From positions 1-8,134 of the forward strand of contig JAHEBY010000109.1 in assembly GCA_024642025.1 (NCBI GenBank): DNA of 8,134 nt, written 5' to 3'. Below are positions 1 through 6,261 of the stretch, piece after piece. Every line of letters starts with the position of its first letter. Position 1 is the first letter of the stretch. The notes under the pieces were generated by a model. That model worked only from the letters and a program-made list of their open reading frames with translations. It had not been told where the DNA came from and did not search any database. A program made the translations under genes and the position numbers. Source of the stretch: Comamonadaceae bacterium (GTDB lineage Bacteria > Pseudomonadota > Gammaproteobacteria > Burkholderiales > Burkholderiaceae_C).

Positions 1-1052
1 GCCGAGCCACAGCACAGGTGCGACTCGTTGGCCGACACTTTCACGTCAAACCCCATGGCGCCGAGATGCGCCTCCACGCCGCCACGCAGTTTCTGGCCAT
101 GCTGCAGCGTGCAGGGCGGATGAAACACCACCTTCCCCGTGTTGGCTGAGAGTTTGGCCGACACCCGGTCGGCGAGCTTTTCACTCAATTCGGGCAACCA
201 TTCGCTCAGATCTTTCGTCAGCTGGCTGATACGCTGCGCCTTGACCGCGTAGGCCGGGTCGTCTTTTAGAACGTGACCATATTCCTTCACAGTAACGCCG
301 CAGCCTGACGCGTTCATGATGATGGCCTCAACCGGGCTTCCACCCGCCACATGGGGCCACCAGGCGTCAATATTGGCGCGCATCTCGGCCTTGCCACCAT
401 CCTGATCGTTGAGGTGGAATTTCACCGCGCCGCAGCAGCCCGCCTTGGGCGCCAGAACGGTCTGGATGCTGGCGGCGTCCAGCACGCGGGCCGTGGCGCT
501 GTTGATGTTGGGCATCATCGCGGGCTGCACGCAGCCCGCCAGCATCAGCACCTTGCGCGGGTGTTGGCGGGTGGGCCATGCGCCAGCGGCCTGTTTGGCA
601 GGCACCTTGTTTTTGAGCGCGGCTGGAAGCAACGGGCGAACCAGTTGGCCCAATTTCATGGCGGGGCCGAACAGCGGGGACGGCAAACCTTCTTTCAACG
701 CCCAGCGCAGCACCTTTTCAGCCGCCGGGCGCGGCACTTTGGCATCGACCAGCTTGCGGCCAATGTCCACCAAATGGCCGTAATCGACCCCCGACGGGCA
801 GGTGCTCTCGCAATTGCGACAGGTCAGGCAGCGGTCCAGGTGCATCTGCGTCTGGCGCGTGGGGGTTTCGCCCTCCAGCACCTGCTTCATCAGGTAAATG
901 CGGCCGCGCGGGCCATCCAGCTCGTCGCCCAGCAGCTGATAGGTGGGGCAGGTGGCGGTGCAGAAGCCGCAGTGCACACACTTGCGCAAGATGGCCTCGG
1001 CGGCGATGCCGTCAGCGGTATTTTTGTATTCGGGAGCGAGGTTAGTCTGCAT
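1..1052 (-). CDS. glcF: Glycolate oxidase iron-sulfur subunit GlcF (partial, C-terminus outside window)
   Basis: GlcF passes electrons from the flavin subunits of glycolate oxidase (glycolate to glyoxylate) toward the respiratory chain at the inner membrane. I translated 350 complete codons from the ATG at 1052-1050; the frame stays open to the left edge. Two [4Fe-4S] ferredoxin motifs are visible: C25-x2-C28-x2-C31-x3-C35-P and C75-x2-C78-x2-C81-x3-C85-P. They are followed by two CCG-type cysteine-rich domains: C174 with C206-C207-G, then a PPCTLQHG stretch near 312-319 with C347-C348-GS at the edge. Family members are about 400 residues (E. coli GlcF about 407), so roughly 55 residues are missing because of the window boundary, not a mutation. 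The start lies inside the end of glcE (11-base overlap), implying translational coupling; no strong Shine-Dalgarno precedes it. The identification is firm from cysteine spacing and the partner gene. Confidence 0.95.
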   Translation of the reverse strand, partial: MQTNLAPEYKNTADGIAAEAILRKCVHCGFCTATCPTYQLLGDELDGPRGRIYLMKQVLEGETPTRQTQMHLDRCLTCRNCESTCPSGVDYGHLVDIGRKLVDAKVPRPAAEKVLRWALKEGLPSPLFGPAMKLGQLVRPLLPAALKNKVPAKQAAGAWPTRQHPRKVLMLAGCVQPAMMPNINSATARVLDAASIQTVLAPKAGCCGAVKFHLNDQDGGKAEMRANIDAWWPHVAGGSPVEAIIMNASGCGVTVKEYGHVLKDDPAYAVKAQRISQLTKDLSEWLPELSEKLADRVSAKLSANTGKVVFHPPCTLQHGQKLRGGVEAHLGAMGFDVKVSANESHLCCGS

Positions 1053-2178
1053 ACAGGCGCCCGCGGTTAAAGATGTTGGCCGGGTCAAACTGACGCTTCA
1101 GTTCGCGGTGAATTCGGTCCAGCGGTGTTTTTATTGGGTGAAATATGGCCTCAGCCCCCGTTGGATATGCGCTACTAGCTATAAATAACGTAGCATTTCC
1201 GCCTGCGCGCTCAGCGGCGGCACGCAGGCGCGCGGCGTCCGCCGTCGGGGCTTTTACCCAGCGCTGGGCACCGCCCCACTCGATCAGCGTTTCACCCACC
1301 TTGAGGGGCGCAGTGGTGTCTGGCACGCTCAGGCGCCACAGGCATTCGTCGCCTTGACGGGCAAAAAACGGCAGGGTTTGCTCGCGCAGGGCTGTCCAGT
1401 CAGCCGCCACAGTTGAAGCGTCCATGCGCTCGCCGCCCATGGTCTGGCACGCAGCCTCGACGGCCGCCTTGGCACCGCGCAGGCGCACGTACAGACTGGG
1501 GCTTTCGTTGCCGCCTGTTTTGTCAGCCGACTTGTCATTGATCCAGCAACTGGCGTTGACCGGTAACGGCTTGCCCGCCCAGGCGTTGAGTTGCCTGATC
1601 GCGCTGGCCTCATCCAGATGAAACAGCAAGGTGGCTTCTGCCGTGGCCACGGGCAGCACCTTGAGCGAGACTTCGGCGATCACACCCAACGTGCCCATGG
1701 ACCCCGTCATCAGGCGCGACAGGTCGTAACCGGCCACGTTTTTCATGACCTGCCCGCCAAAGGTGAGCAGCTCACCCTTGCCGTTGATCATTTGCACACC
1801 CAGAACATAGTCACGCACATTGCCCACAGCGGCTCGAGCCGGACCGCCCAGACCGGCGGCAACCATGCCGCCGACGGTGGCTACATCGCCCGCCGCCGTC
1901 GCGAAATGCGGGGGTTCAAACGGCAGATACTGCCCTTTCTCGGCCAGAGCCGCTTCAATCTCCGCGAGCGGTGTACCTGCGCGCACCGTGACCACCAGTT
2001 CACTGGGCTCGTAGCTCACGATGCCCGCTACACCGCGGGTGTCCAGAATCTCGCCCAGCAGCGCCTGACCATAGAAGTCTTTGCTGCCGCCGCCGCGAAT
2101 GCGCAAAGGCTGGGCTGAGGCGGCTGCCGAGCGGACCCGGTCGATGAGATGGTTGATGGGTGAATCCATGACGGGCAT
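1042..2178 (-). CDS. glcE: Glycolate oxidase FAD-binding subunit GlcE, with a repeat-derived segment
   Basis: GlcE is the second flavoprotein subunit of glycolate oxidase. The 378-residue product has a PCMH-type FAD-binding domain in its first half: PLRIRGGGSKDFYG (24-37), the PHFATAAGDVATVGGMVAAGLGG region (90-112) and the VMKNVAGYDLSRL motif (144-156). The C-terminal motif FDPANIFNRGRLY (364-376) is typical of the family. Residues about 329-348 are encoded by a copy of an interspersed repeat (see 1136-1194). This stretch uses AT-rich codons (three ATA and one TTA within about 25 codons) unlike the rest of the gene. It probably explains why the protein is longer than E. coli GlcE (about 350). 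The reading frame is intact through it. The start could be the ATG at 2178 or the in-frame ATG at 2169; neither has a clear ribosome-binding site. The stop overlaps the glcF start by 11 bases. Upstream is an SMP-30 lactonase gene instead of the expected glcD. Confidence 0.93.
   Translation of the reverse strand: MPVMDSPINHLIDRVRSAAASAQPLRIRGGGSKDFYGQALLGEILDTRGVAGIVSYEPSELVVTVRAGTPLAEIEAALAEKGQYLPFEPPHFATAAGDVATVGGMVAAGLGGPARAAVGNVRDYVLGVQMINGKGELLTFGGQVMKNVAGYDLSRLMTGSMGTLGVIAEVSLKVLPVATAEATLLFHLDEASAIRQLNAWAGKPLPVNASCWINDKSADKTGGNESPSLYVRLRGAKAAVEAACQTMGGERMDASTVAADWTALREQTLPFFARQGDECLWRLSVPDTTAPLKVGETLIEWGGAQRWVKAPTADAARLRAAAERAGGNATLFIASSAYPTGAEAIFHPIKTPLDRIHRELKRQFDPANIFNRGRLYAD
1136..1194 (-). 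repeat. Interspersed Comamonadaceae-type repeat, copy A, inside glcE
   Basis: Read on the minus strand, this 59-base AT-rich island starts GCTACGTTATTTATAGCTA and ends with GGGGCTGAGGCC then ATATTTCACCC. It aligns over its whole length with the copy at 7862-7921 (plus strand). By hand count the first 19 bases match at 16 positions, the middle 17 at only 5, and the last block (GGGGCT, AGGCC, TTTCA, CC) strongly, for about 65 percent overall with one single-base gap. It is read in frame as glcE codons 329 to 348. Because the family normally has ATLF- and FHP-like residues near both ends of this region, the exact insertion boundaries are uncertain. Confidence 0.7.
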
Positions 2179-2270
2179 GGTACCGGAGCGTTCTCGGGAC
2201 CAGTTTGAATTTTTTGAAATGCCTGTGTTCAGGAAATGGCGTGGCTGCGCCCGGAGCCGAAACGTAAGGC
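2179..2270. other. Intergenic gap between the lactonase gene and glcE
   Basis: This 92-base gap separates the SMP-30 family gene from glcE. I see no convincing promoter and no terminator with a U-tract. Only small stems occur, such as CCTG/CAGG at 2222-2233 with a four-base loop and GGCT/AGCC further right. Read-through from the lactonase gene into glcE is therefore plausible but unproven. Confidence 0.5.
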
Positions 2271-3203
2271 TTAATCCTTGAAAAAATTGACCGCCAGACC
2301 CGGCACATCAACGCGGGTGGAAAACACGCAGCCCGATTGCGGCATCGCCGCCAGCTCTGCCGGGCTGCGGTTGTCGCGGGCCGTGGTGACGTACAAGGTA
2401 CGCCCATCGTCGCCACCAAAGCAAGGCATGGTGGTACACAGCGCCGGCACCGGTATTTCGGCCAGCAACTCGCCCGCTGGCGACAGCTTGACGATGCGCC
2501 CGCCCTCAAACATGGCGGCGTAGTAATTGCCCTCTATATCCACAGCTGCCCCATCTGGCCGCCCACCATAGCCGCCCATGCCATATGTCCAGCCCTGTGG
2601 TTTGATCGGGAACTGGTGAAAGACGCGCATGCGGGTCATGGCATTGCTGGTCGGGTCCCAGTCCCACGCGCGAATGACGTGCTGGGGCGTGTCGGTCCAG
2701 TAAACGGTTTTGGTATCGGGCGACCATGCAAGTCCGTTGGCGATGGTGGCATGGCTGCCTTTGCGCTCCACCACCGGGATTTGGCCACCTCGGCAATCAA
2801 TGGAAAAAAGCTCGGCGGTGGCTGCGGTACGCGGCTCAAACATCGTGCCGGCCCACATGCGACCCAGTGGGTCGGCCTTGCCGTCGTTAAATCGCGTCGT
2901 AGACGTGTCGTGCTCAAAGCGCTTGATGAGTTTTAGCGCGCCGCCCCATTCGCGCGCGCGGTAAATGGCGTCGCGCAGGGCTATCACCAGCCCCCCGCTC
3001 ACTGCCGGGGCAATGCAGCCGGGTTCAGACGGCATAGGCCAGCTTTCTGTGCTGCCCATGAAGACATTGGCGCGCAGGATTTTTTTGCCCGGAATGTCAA
3101 CCCAGTAAAGCATTTGCTCCTGCGGATGCCAGAACGGCGACTCGCCCAGCCCGCTGGGCTCGTTCGACACGGCTTGCCAGTTTGTTTTGATGATTGCGGT
3201 CAT
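2271..3203 (-). CDS. SMP-30/gluconolactonase/LRE family sugar lactonase
   Basis: This predicted cytoplasmic six-bladed beta-propeller metal-dependent lactonase would hydrolyse a sugar lactone (gluconolactone-like) to the aldonic acid. The 310-residue length is normal for the family. Four positions expected to ligate the divalent metal are recognisable: E21 in GLGESPFWH, N106 in RFNDGKADPLGRMWAGTM, N156 in IANGLAWSPD and D217 in GGRPDGAAVD. WTDT (169-172) and the final DDGRTLYVTTAR block are also typical. There is no signal peptide. Its ATG (3203-3201) overlaps the stop of the upstream epimerase gene as ATGA, so the two are probably translated together. A weak GAGAG-type site lies about 8 bases upstream. 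The exact sugar cannot be read from sequence. Pairing with an aldose epimerase suggests oxidation of a free aldose by a dehydrogenase encoded elsewhere, followed by this lactonase. Adjacent glcE may belong to the same transcript. Confidence 0.9.
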   Translation of the reverse strand: MTAIIKTNWQAVSNEPSGLGESPFWHPQEQMLYWVDIPGKKILRANVFMGSTESWPMPSEPGCIAPAVSGGLVIALRDAIYRAREWGGALKLIKRFEHDTSTTRFNDGKADPLGRMWAGTMFEPRTAATAELFSIDCRGGQIPVVERKGSHATIANGLAWSPDTKTVYWTDTPQHVIRAWDWDPTSNAMTRMRVFHQFPIKPQGWTYGMGGYGGRPDGAAVDIEGNYYAAMFEGGRIVKLSPAGELLAEIPVPALCTTMPCFGGDDGRTLYVTTARDNRSPAELAAMPQSGCVFSTRVDVPGLAVNFFKD

Positions 3204-4066
3204 TTCAGGCTCTCTACGGAAATGGTCATTTGTGCCGACAGGGTTTCGCCCGGCTGCAGCACCGTGATGCCCAGACTCTGCCCAAGCTGGGGATTTGCTT
3301 CGGCCAGGTTCAATGCGTTGTTGACGTGGCTGACAGGCTCCATCGCCACAAATGGCTTGGTGTCGTTGGTGAAAACGACCAGTCGGGTCATGTCTGACGT
3401 GACGCGAATGCGCAGGAACTCGTCGGTCAGCGTGAGCGACCCGGCCCAGCCGTCAAAGCAATGATCCACGTTAAGCCCGGTCAACGGCACGCTCAACCCT
3501 GTTGAGGCGCTCCAATGGGTTGGAAGATTTTCCTCACTCATTTCCCATCGCCCATTGGCCTCAAAGGAGATGCGAGCGCCTGCCCGCTTGACAAAATAGG
3601 GGTGAAAGCCAAGTCCGGCAGGCGCCGGGCGATCCGACTGATTGGTCATGCTGAGCGTTGATTCAAGCCCATGGGCTGACAGGCGACACACCTGCGACGC
3701 TGCGAATGCAAATGGCCAGCTTGAATCGGGTTGGTGGTCAAGCGACAGCATGGCGAAGTGCTCATCTGCCTCCAGCACTGTCCATTCACGCATCCAACCT
3801 ACACCGTGAATGGCGTGCGGCTCGGGCAGAAAGTTCTTGACCAGCGGATGACGTGTGCCGTTCCATTGCAGCAGGCCATGACCCACGCGGTTGGAAAACG
3901 GCACCAGCGGAAAGCTGCCGGCATCCCGCACGGAGGTCAGACTGTTTGCTGGAGTAGACCGCAGCACGGCAACATCATGCAGCCACAGGCCAGCGATACA
4001 TCCACCCAGCGCGGGTTTGATTTCACAACGCATGCGGCTATGGGTCAGGGTCAGCGCCTGCTGCAT
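3200..4066 (-). CDS. Aldose 1-epimerase (mutarotase) family protein
   Basis: Aldose 1-epimerases interconvert alpha and beta anomers of free sugars. The 288-residue product shows the family landmarks in order: GSFPLVPFSNRVGHG (50-64) with the N59-R60 pair, H87-G88 in HAIHGVGW, H155 in GFHPYF, D201-H202 in NVDHCFDGW, and E243 in VAMEPVSHVNN. The two histidines and the late glutamate correspond to the catalytic set of GalM-type enzymes. It is shorter than E. coli GalM (about 346) and resembles the more compact COG2017 branch, so I give no symbol. The ATG at 4066 is preferred because the N-terminal strand (LTLTHSRMRCEIKPALGG) begins only there; a later ATG at codon 12 would cut it. No good Shine-Dalgarno is visible. 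It overlaps the downstream lactonase gene by four bases (ATGA). The true substrate may be a pentose, hexose or a sugar-phosphate; this is not decidable here. Confidence 0.88.
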   Translation of the reverse strand: MQQALTLTHSRMRCEIKPALGGCIAGLWLHDVAVLRSTPANSLTSVRDAGSFPLVPFSNRVGHGLLQWNGTRHPLVKNFLPEPHAIHGVGWMREWTVLEADEHFAMLSLDHQPDSSWPFAFAASQVCRLSAHGLESTLSMTNQSDRPAPAGLGFHPYFVKRAGARISFEANGRWEMSEENLPTHWSASTGLSVPLTGLNVDHCFDGWAGSLTLTDEFLRIRVTSDMTRLVVFTNDTKPFVAMEPVSHVNNALNLAEANPQLGQSLGITVLQPGETLSAQMTISVESLK

Positions 4067-4171
4067 GGCAACCCAGGTAATTTGGTTTTGAACAGGGTCA
4101 TGAGCGATGGGTATTCGTGCCGCTATTGTGCACGGCCCAGTGGTACAAGGTCCGTCAATCGGCCACTGACG
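4067..4171. other. Upstream region of the epimerase-lactonase operon, with a weak inverted repeat
   Basis: This gap lies between the amtB terminator and the epimerase start and should contain the promoter of the minus-strand operon. I find no -35/-10 pair with proper spacing. A TTGACG hexamer on the minus strand (near 4158-4153) has no -10 partner at 16-18 bases. Arms CAGTGG (4138-4143) and CCACTG (4163-4168) form an inverted repeat with a 19-base spacer that could be an operator, but six-base arms can arise by chance. Confidence 0.3.
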
Positions 4172-4205
4172 AAAAAAATCCGCGGCAACCGAAGTTGCCG
4201 CGGAT
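4172..4205 (-). terminator. Rho-independent terminator of glnK-amtB
   Basis: A perfect 12-base-pair stem has arms 4178-4189 (ATCCGCGGCAAC) and 4194-4205 (GTTGCCGCGGAT). On the minus strand the loop is TTCG closed by C-G, the extra-stable UUCG tetraloop. It is followed by a run of seven T (A7 at 4172-4178 on the plus strand). It lies about 52 bases past the amtB stop and faces the right way to end the glnK-amtB transcript before the epimerase operon. Confidence 0.95.
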
Positions 4206-4257
4206 CAAAGACCAACCCGACGGGTCAGACCGGTCTGGAGACACCCATGAAAAACTT

Positions 4258-5679
4258 TTATCGGCTGTAAGCGGTCTCGCCATGCGACGTGATGTCGAGG
4301 CCTTCGCGCTCGTCTTCTTCGCTCACTCGCAAACCGATCACGATATCCACAATCTTGAAGGCAATGAAGGCCACCACGCCCGAGACCACGATCGTCACCA
4401 GCACGGCTTCAGCCTGAATCATGACCTGGCTGGCAATCGAGAAGTCTGCCTTGCCAGTGCCACCCAAACTTGGCGCGGTGAACACGCCGGTCAGGATGGC
4501 GCCCAAAATGCCACCTACGCCGTGTACGCCAAACACGTCCAGCGAGTCGTCGGCACCCAGCATCTTCTTGAGGCCACTGACGCCCCACAAGCAGGCAAAG
4601 CCAGCCAGCAGACCGATGATGATGGCACCCATGGGGCCAACCGATCCGCAGGCAGGCGTGATGGCAACCAGACCTGCGACAGCACCGGATGCAGCACCCA
4701 GCATGGAGCCCTTGCCCTTGGTCATCATTTCACCCAGCGACCAGGCCAACACGGCAGCGGCGGTTGCAACCAGCGTGTTGATGAAGGCCAACGCGGCGCC
4801 ACTGGTGGCTTCCAGATTGGAGCCGGCGTTGAAACCAAACCAGCCGACCCACAGCATGGAAGCACCCACCATGGTGAGCGTCAGGCTGTGCGGAGCCATG
4901 GCTTCCTTGCCGTAGCCAATGCGCTTGCCAACCATGTAGGCACCCACCAAACCGGCAACAGCCGCGTTGATATGCACCACGGTACCACCCGCGAAATCGA
5001 GCGCACCTTTGCCCAGCAAATAGCCACCGGAACCCCAAACCATGTGCGCGATGGGCACATAGCAGAAGGTGAACCAGAGCACCGAGAACAGCAGCACGGC
5101 CGAGAATTTGATGCGCTCTGCGAACGAGCCCACAATCAGTGCGCAGGTAATACCCGCAAACGTGGCCTGAAAGGCGATGAACACGTACTCAGGCAGCTTG
5201 ACGGTCGACGTGAACGTGTCAGCAAGCGATTCAATGGTGACACCCTTGAGGAATATTTTCCCCAGGTCGGCAAAGACCTTGCCTTCACCGCCGAACGCGA
5301 GGCTGTAGCCGTAGACGGCCCACAAGACGCAAATCAGCGAGAACACCACCAGCACCTGCATCAGCACCGACAGCATGTTCTTGCTGCGAACCAGGCCACC
5401 ATAGAACAGCGCCAGGCCTGGCACCGCCATGAAGATCACCAGCAAGGTGGCCGTCATCATCCAGGCTACATCGCCCTTGTCGACGGTGACTTTTGGCGCC
5501 TCAGCGGGCGCGGAGGCCGCCGCTTCCGCAGCGGGTGCCGCAGCTGCTTCCGCAGCTGGAGCTGCGGCTGTTACTGCAGCCGACGCCGCCGTAGCCGCCG
5601 CATCGGTTTGCGCCATAACGGCAGAGCCGGCGGCCAGCAGGCCCAGGCCAAGAACGAGGGAAAGAATTATTTTTTTCAT
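4258..5679 (-). CDS. amtB: Ammonium transporter AmtB with signal peptide and Ala-rich linker
   Basis: This inner-membrane trimeric ammonium channel is gated by GlnK. The 473-residue product starts with a signal peptide (MKKIILSLVLGLGLLAAGSAVMA, likely cleaved after A23). A low-complexity Ala/Pro/Glu stretch (about 24-63) follows, then the Amt core from about residue 70. Core landmarks are FYGGLVRSKN (92-101), FQATFAG (170-176), W215 in MVWGSGG, the Amt signature DFAGGTVVHI with D228 and pore H236, WFGFNAGSN (280-288), the second pore histidine H386 in FGVHGVGG, and the C-terminal tail EREGLDITSHGETAYSR (457-473), the part that contacts GlnK. It is longer than E. coli AmtB (about 428), largely because of the Ala-rich stretch. 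The ATG overlaps the glnK stop as ATGA. An AAGGAGG ribosome-binding site lies inside the end of glnK, so both genes are expressed together from the upstream sigma-54 promoter. Confidence 0.97.
   Translation of the reverse strand: MKKIILSLVLGLGLLAAGSAVMAQTDAAATAASAAVTAAAPAAEAAAAPAAEAAASAPAEAPKVTVDKGDVAWMMTATLLVIFMAVPGLALFYGGLVRSKNMLSVLMQVLVVFSLICVLWAVYGYSLAFGGEGKVFADLGKIFLKGVTIESLADTFTSTVKLPEYVFIAFQATFAGITCALIVGSFAERIKFSAVLLFSVLWFTFCYVPIAHMVWGSGGYLLGKGALDFAGGTVVHINAAVAGLVGAYMVGKRIGYGKEAMAPHSLTLTMVGASMLWVGWFGFNAGSNLEATSGAALAFINTLVATAAAVLAWSLGEMMTKGKGSMLGAASGAVAGLVAITPACGSVGPMGAIIIGLLAGFACLWGVSGLKKMLGADDSLDVFGVHGVGGILGAILTGVFTAPSLGGTGKADFSIASQVMIQAEAVLVTIVVSGVVAFIAFKIVDIVIGLRVSEEDEREGLDITSHGETAYSR
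5522..5566. repeat. 24-base tandem repeat in the amtB linker
   Basis: GCTTCCGCAGCGGGTGCCGC (from 5522) and GCTTCCGCAGCTGGAGCTGC (from 5546) are two near-identical units with a period of 24 bases, i.e. 8 codons. They encode the repeated AAPAAEAA-type octads around AmtB residues 39-54, between signal peptide and first membrane helix. Because the period is a multiple of three, unit gain or loss by slippage would keep the frame. Confidence 0.75.
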
Positions 5680-6014
5680 AGGGCCTCCTTGCCCGTTTCG
5701 CCAGTGCGGATACGCACGACTTGTTCCAGGTTGTAAACGAACACTTTTCCGTCACCGATCTTTCCAGTGCGGGCAGCGCCCTCAATGGCCTCAATGACCT
5801 GATCCAGCAACTCATCGGAAATCGCTGCCTCGATCTTCACCTTGGGCAGAAAATCCACAACGTACTCGGCACCGCGATACAGCTCGGTATGGCCTTTTTG
5901 ACGGCCAAAGCCTTTCACTTCGGTAACGGTAATGCCTTGAACACCGATTGCTGAAAGTGCCTCGCGCACTTCGTCCAGCTTGAACGGTTTGATAACAGCC
6001 GAAACAATTTTCAT
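5676..6014 (-). CDS. glnK: PII nitrogen regulatory protein GlnK
   Basis: GlnK is a trimeric cytoplasmic PII signal protein that binds ATP/ADP and 2-oxoglutarate and, when not uridylylated, plugs the AmtB channel. From the ATG at 6014-6012 it is exactly 112 residues, the standard length. Landmarks are the N-terminal MKIVSAVIKPFKLDEVREAL, the T-loop (about 37-55) with the uridylylation site Y51 in YRGAEYVVDF, K58, the B-loop TGKIGDGK (83-90), and R101/R103 in RIRTGETGKEAL. The frame is open 24 codons further upstream, but those residues do not look like PII. A GGAG site (6023-6020) precedes the chosen ATG, so the longer form is rejected. It overlaps amtB by four bases. Direct coupling to amtB favours glnK over the paralogue glnB. 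Expression should be nitrogen-controlled (sigma-54 promoter at 6094-6111). Confidence 0.97.
   Translation of the reverse strand: MKIVSAVIKPFKLDEVREALSAIGVQGITVTEVKGFGRQKGHTELYRGAEYVVDFLPKVKIEAAISDELLDQVIEAIEGAARTGKIGDGKVFVYNLEQVVRIRTGETGKEAL
5684..5690 (-). promoter_or_regulatory. amtB ribosome-binding site inside glnK
   Basis: On the minus strand AAGGAGG stands four bases before the amtB ATG (5679-5677), within the last codons of glnK. Together with the ATGA overlap it fixes the amtB start and indicates translational coupling. Confidence 0.85.
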
Positions 6015-6018
6015 AATT

Positions 6019-6024
6019 TCTCCA
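6019..6024 (-). promoter_or_regulatory. glnK ribosome-binding site
   Basis: TGGAGA on the minus strand ends about four bases before the glnK ATG at 6014-6012. It supports the 112-residue product over the longer open frame that begins near 6086. Confidence 0.75.
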
Positions 6025-6093
6025 GACTCAAATACAAGGGGACAGTTAATGACTGCACTAATTACTCCAACAGAACTTGGTGGCACGAATCAG

Positions 6094-6111
6094 CAGCAAC
6101 TACCGTGCCAA
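6094..6111 (-). promoter_or_regulatory. Sigma-54 promoter of glnK-amtB
   Basis: On the minus strand the sequence TTGGCACGGTAGTTGCTG matches the sigma-54 consensus TGGCACG-N4-TTGCW at every defined position. GG (6109-6108) and GC (6097-6096) are separated by exactly 10 bases. Transcription is predicted to start near 6084, giving a leader of about 70 bases before glnK. The position, orientation and gene content (glnK-amtB) all agree with a nitrogen-regulated promoter. Confidence 0.92.
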
Positions 6112-6197
6112 TGGCTGGGACGCAACAGCCCAATTTCTTTTTCGCCGGATAACCCGCAGGCAGCCGCGATCCGCTAAAATCACTGTATAAATATTCA

Positions 6198-6220
6198 GTA
6201 TGCACAAATATGGTGCATAC
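6198..6220. promoter_or_regulatory. Palindromic NtrC-type enhancer site
   Basis: Perfect 8-base arms GTATGCAC (6198-6205) and GTGCATAC (6213-6220) flank a 7-base spacer. The core TGCAC-N7-GTGCA (6201-6217) fits the NtrC pattern TGCACYA-N3-TRGTGCA. It lies about 90 bases upstream of the -24 element of the glnK promoter, a usual enhancer distance. It is also only about 50 bases before the yifB start, so bound NtrC could affect yifB transcription. Confidence 0.8.
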
Positions 6221-6244
6221 ACACCAAAACAAGGCCTATTCAGA

Positions 6245-6261
6245 TGCACCGATTTGAGGAT
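6245..6261. promoter_or_regulatory. Possible second, degenerate NtrC half-site
   Basis: TGCACC (6245-6250) is a good NtrC half-site, but the matching arm is poor. Its centre is about 44 bases (close to four helical turns) from the first site's centre, as in promoters with paired NtrC dimers. It overlaps the yifB ribosome-binding site. Weak call. Confidence 0.35.
6256..6260 (+). promoter_or_regulatory. yifB ribosome-binding site
   Basis: GAGGA ends nine bases before the GTG at 6270-6272 and supports a non-ATG start, after which the typical MSLSLVQSRA N-terminus begins. Confidence 0.7.

Noticed and set aside
351..1070. 239-codon open frame on the plus strand opposite glcF
   Set aside because: Shadow of glcF; the minus-strand frame has both ferredoxin motifs and CCG domains, while this one has low-complexity Ala/Gly/His composition.
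2215..2260. Terminator between the lactonase gene and glcE
   Set aside because: Only four-base stems are present and no T-run follows on the minus strand.
4117..5736. 539-codon open frame on the plus strand opposite amtB
   Set aside because: It is antisense to an unambiguous AmtB. The translation is rich in His/Gln/Gly/Arg without any domain, and it has no ribosome-binding site. Long antisense frames are expected in GC-rich genes.
6015..6086. 24-codon N-terminal extension of GlnK
   Set aside because: The extra residues do not resemble PII proteins. A GGAG site and the universal MKIVSAVIKPFK start mark the 112-residue form, and the predicted transcript start near 6084 would exclude the upstream ATG.
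5980..6177. 65-codon plus-strand frame covering the glnK start and promoter
   Set aside because: No ribosome-binding site and no recognisable protein; it overlaps the glnK start and the sigma-54 promoter.
6230..6240. AAGGCCTATT similar to part of repeat copy B, as a possible third repeat copy
   Set aside because: Only about ten bases match, and none of the rest of the element (the TAGCTA arms or the GGGGCT block) is present.
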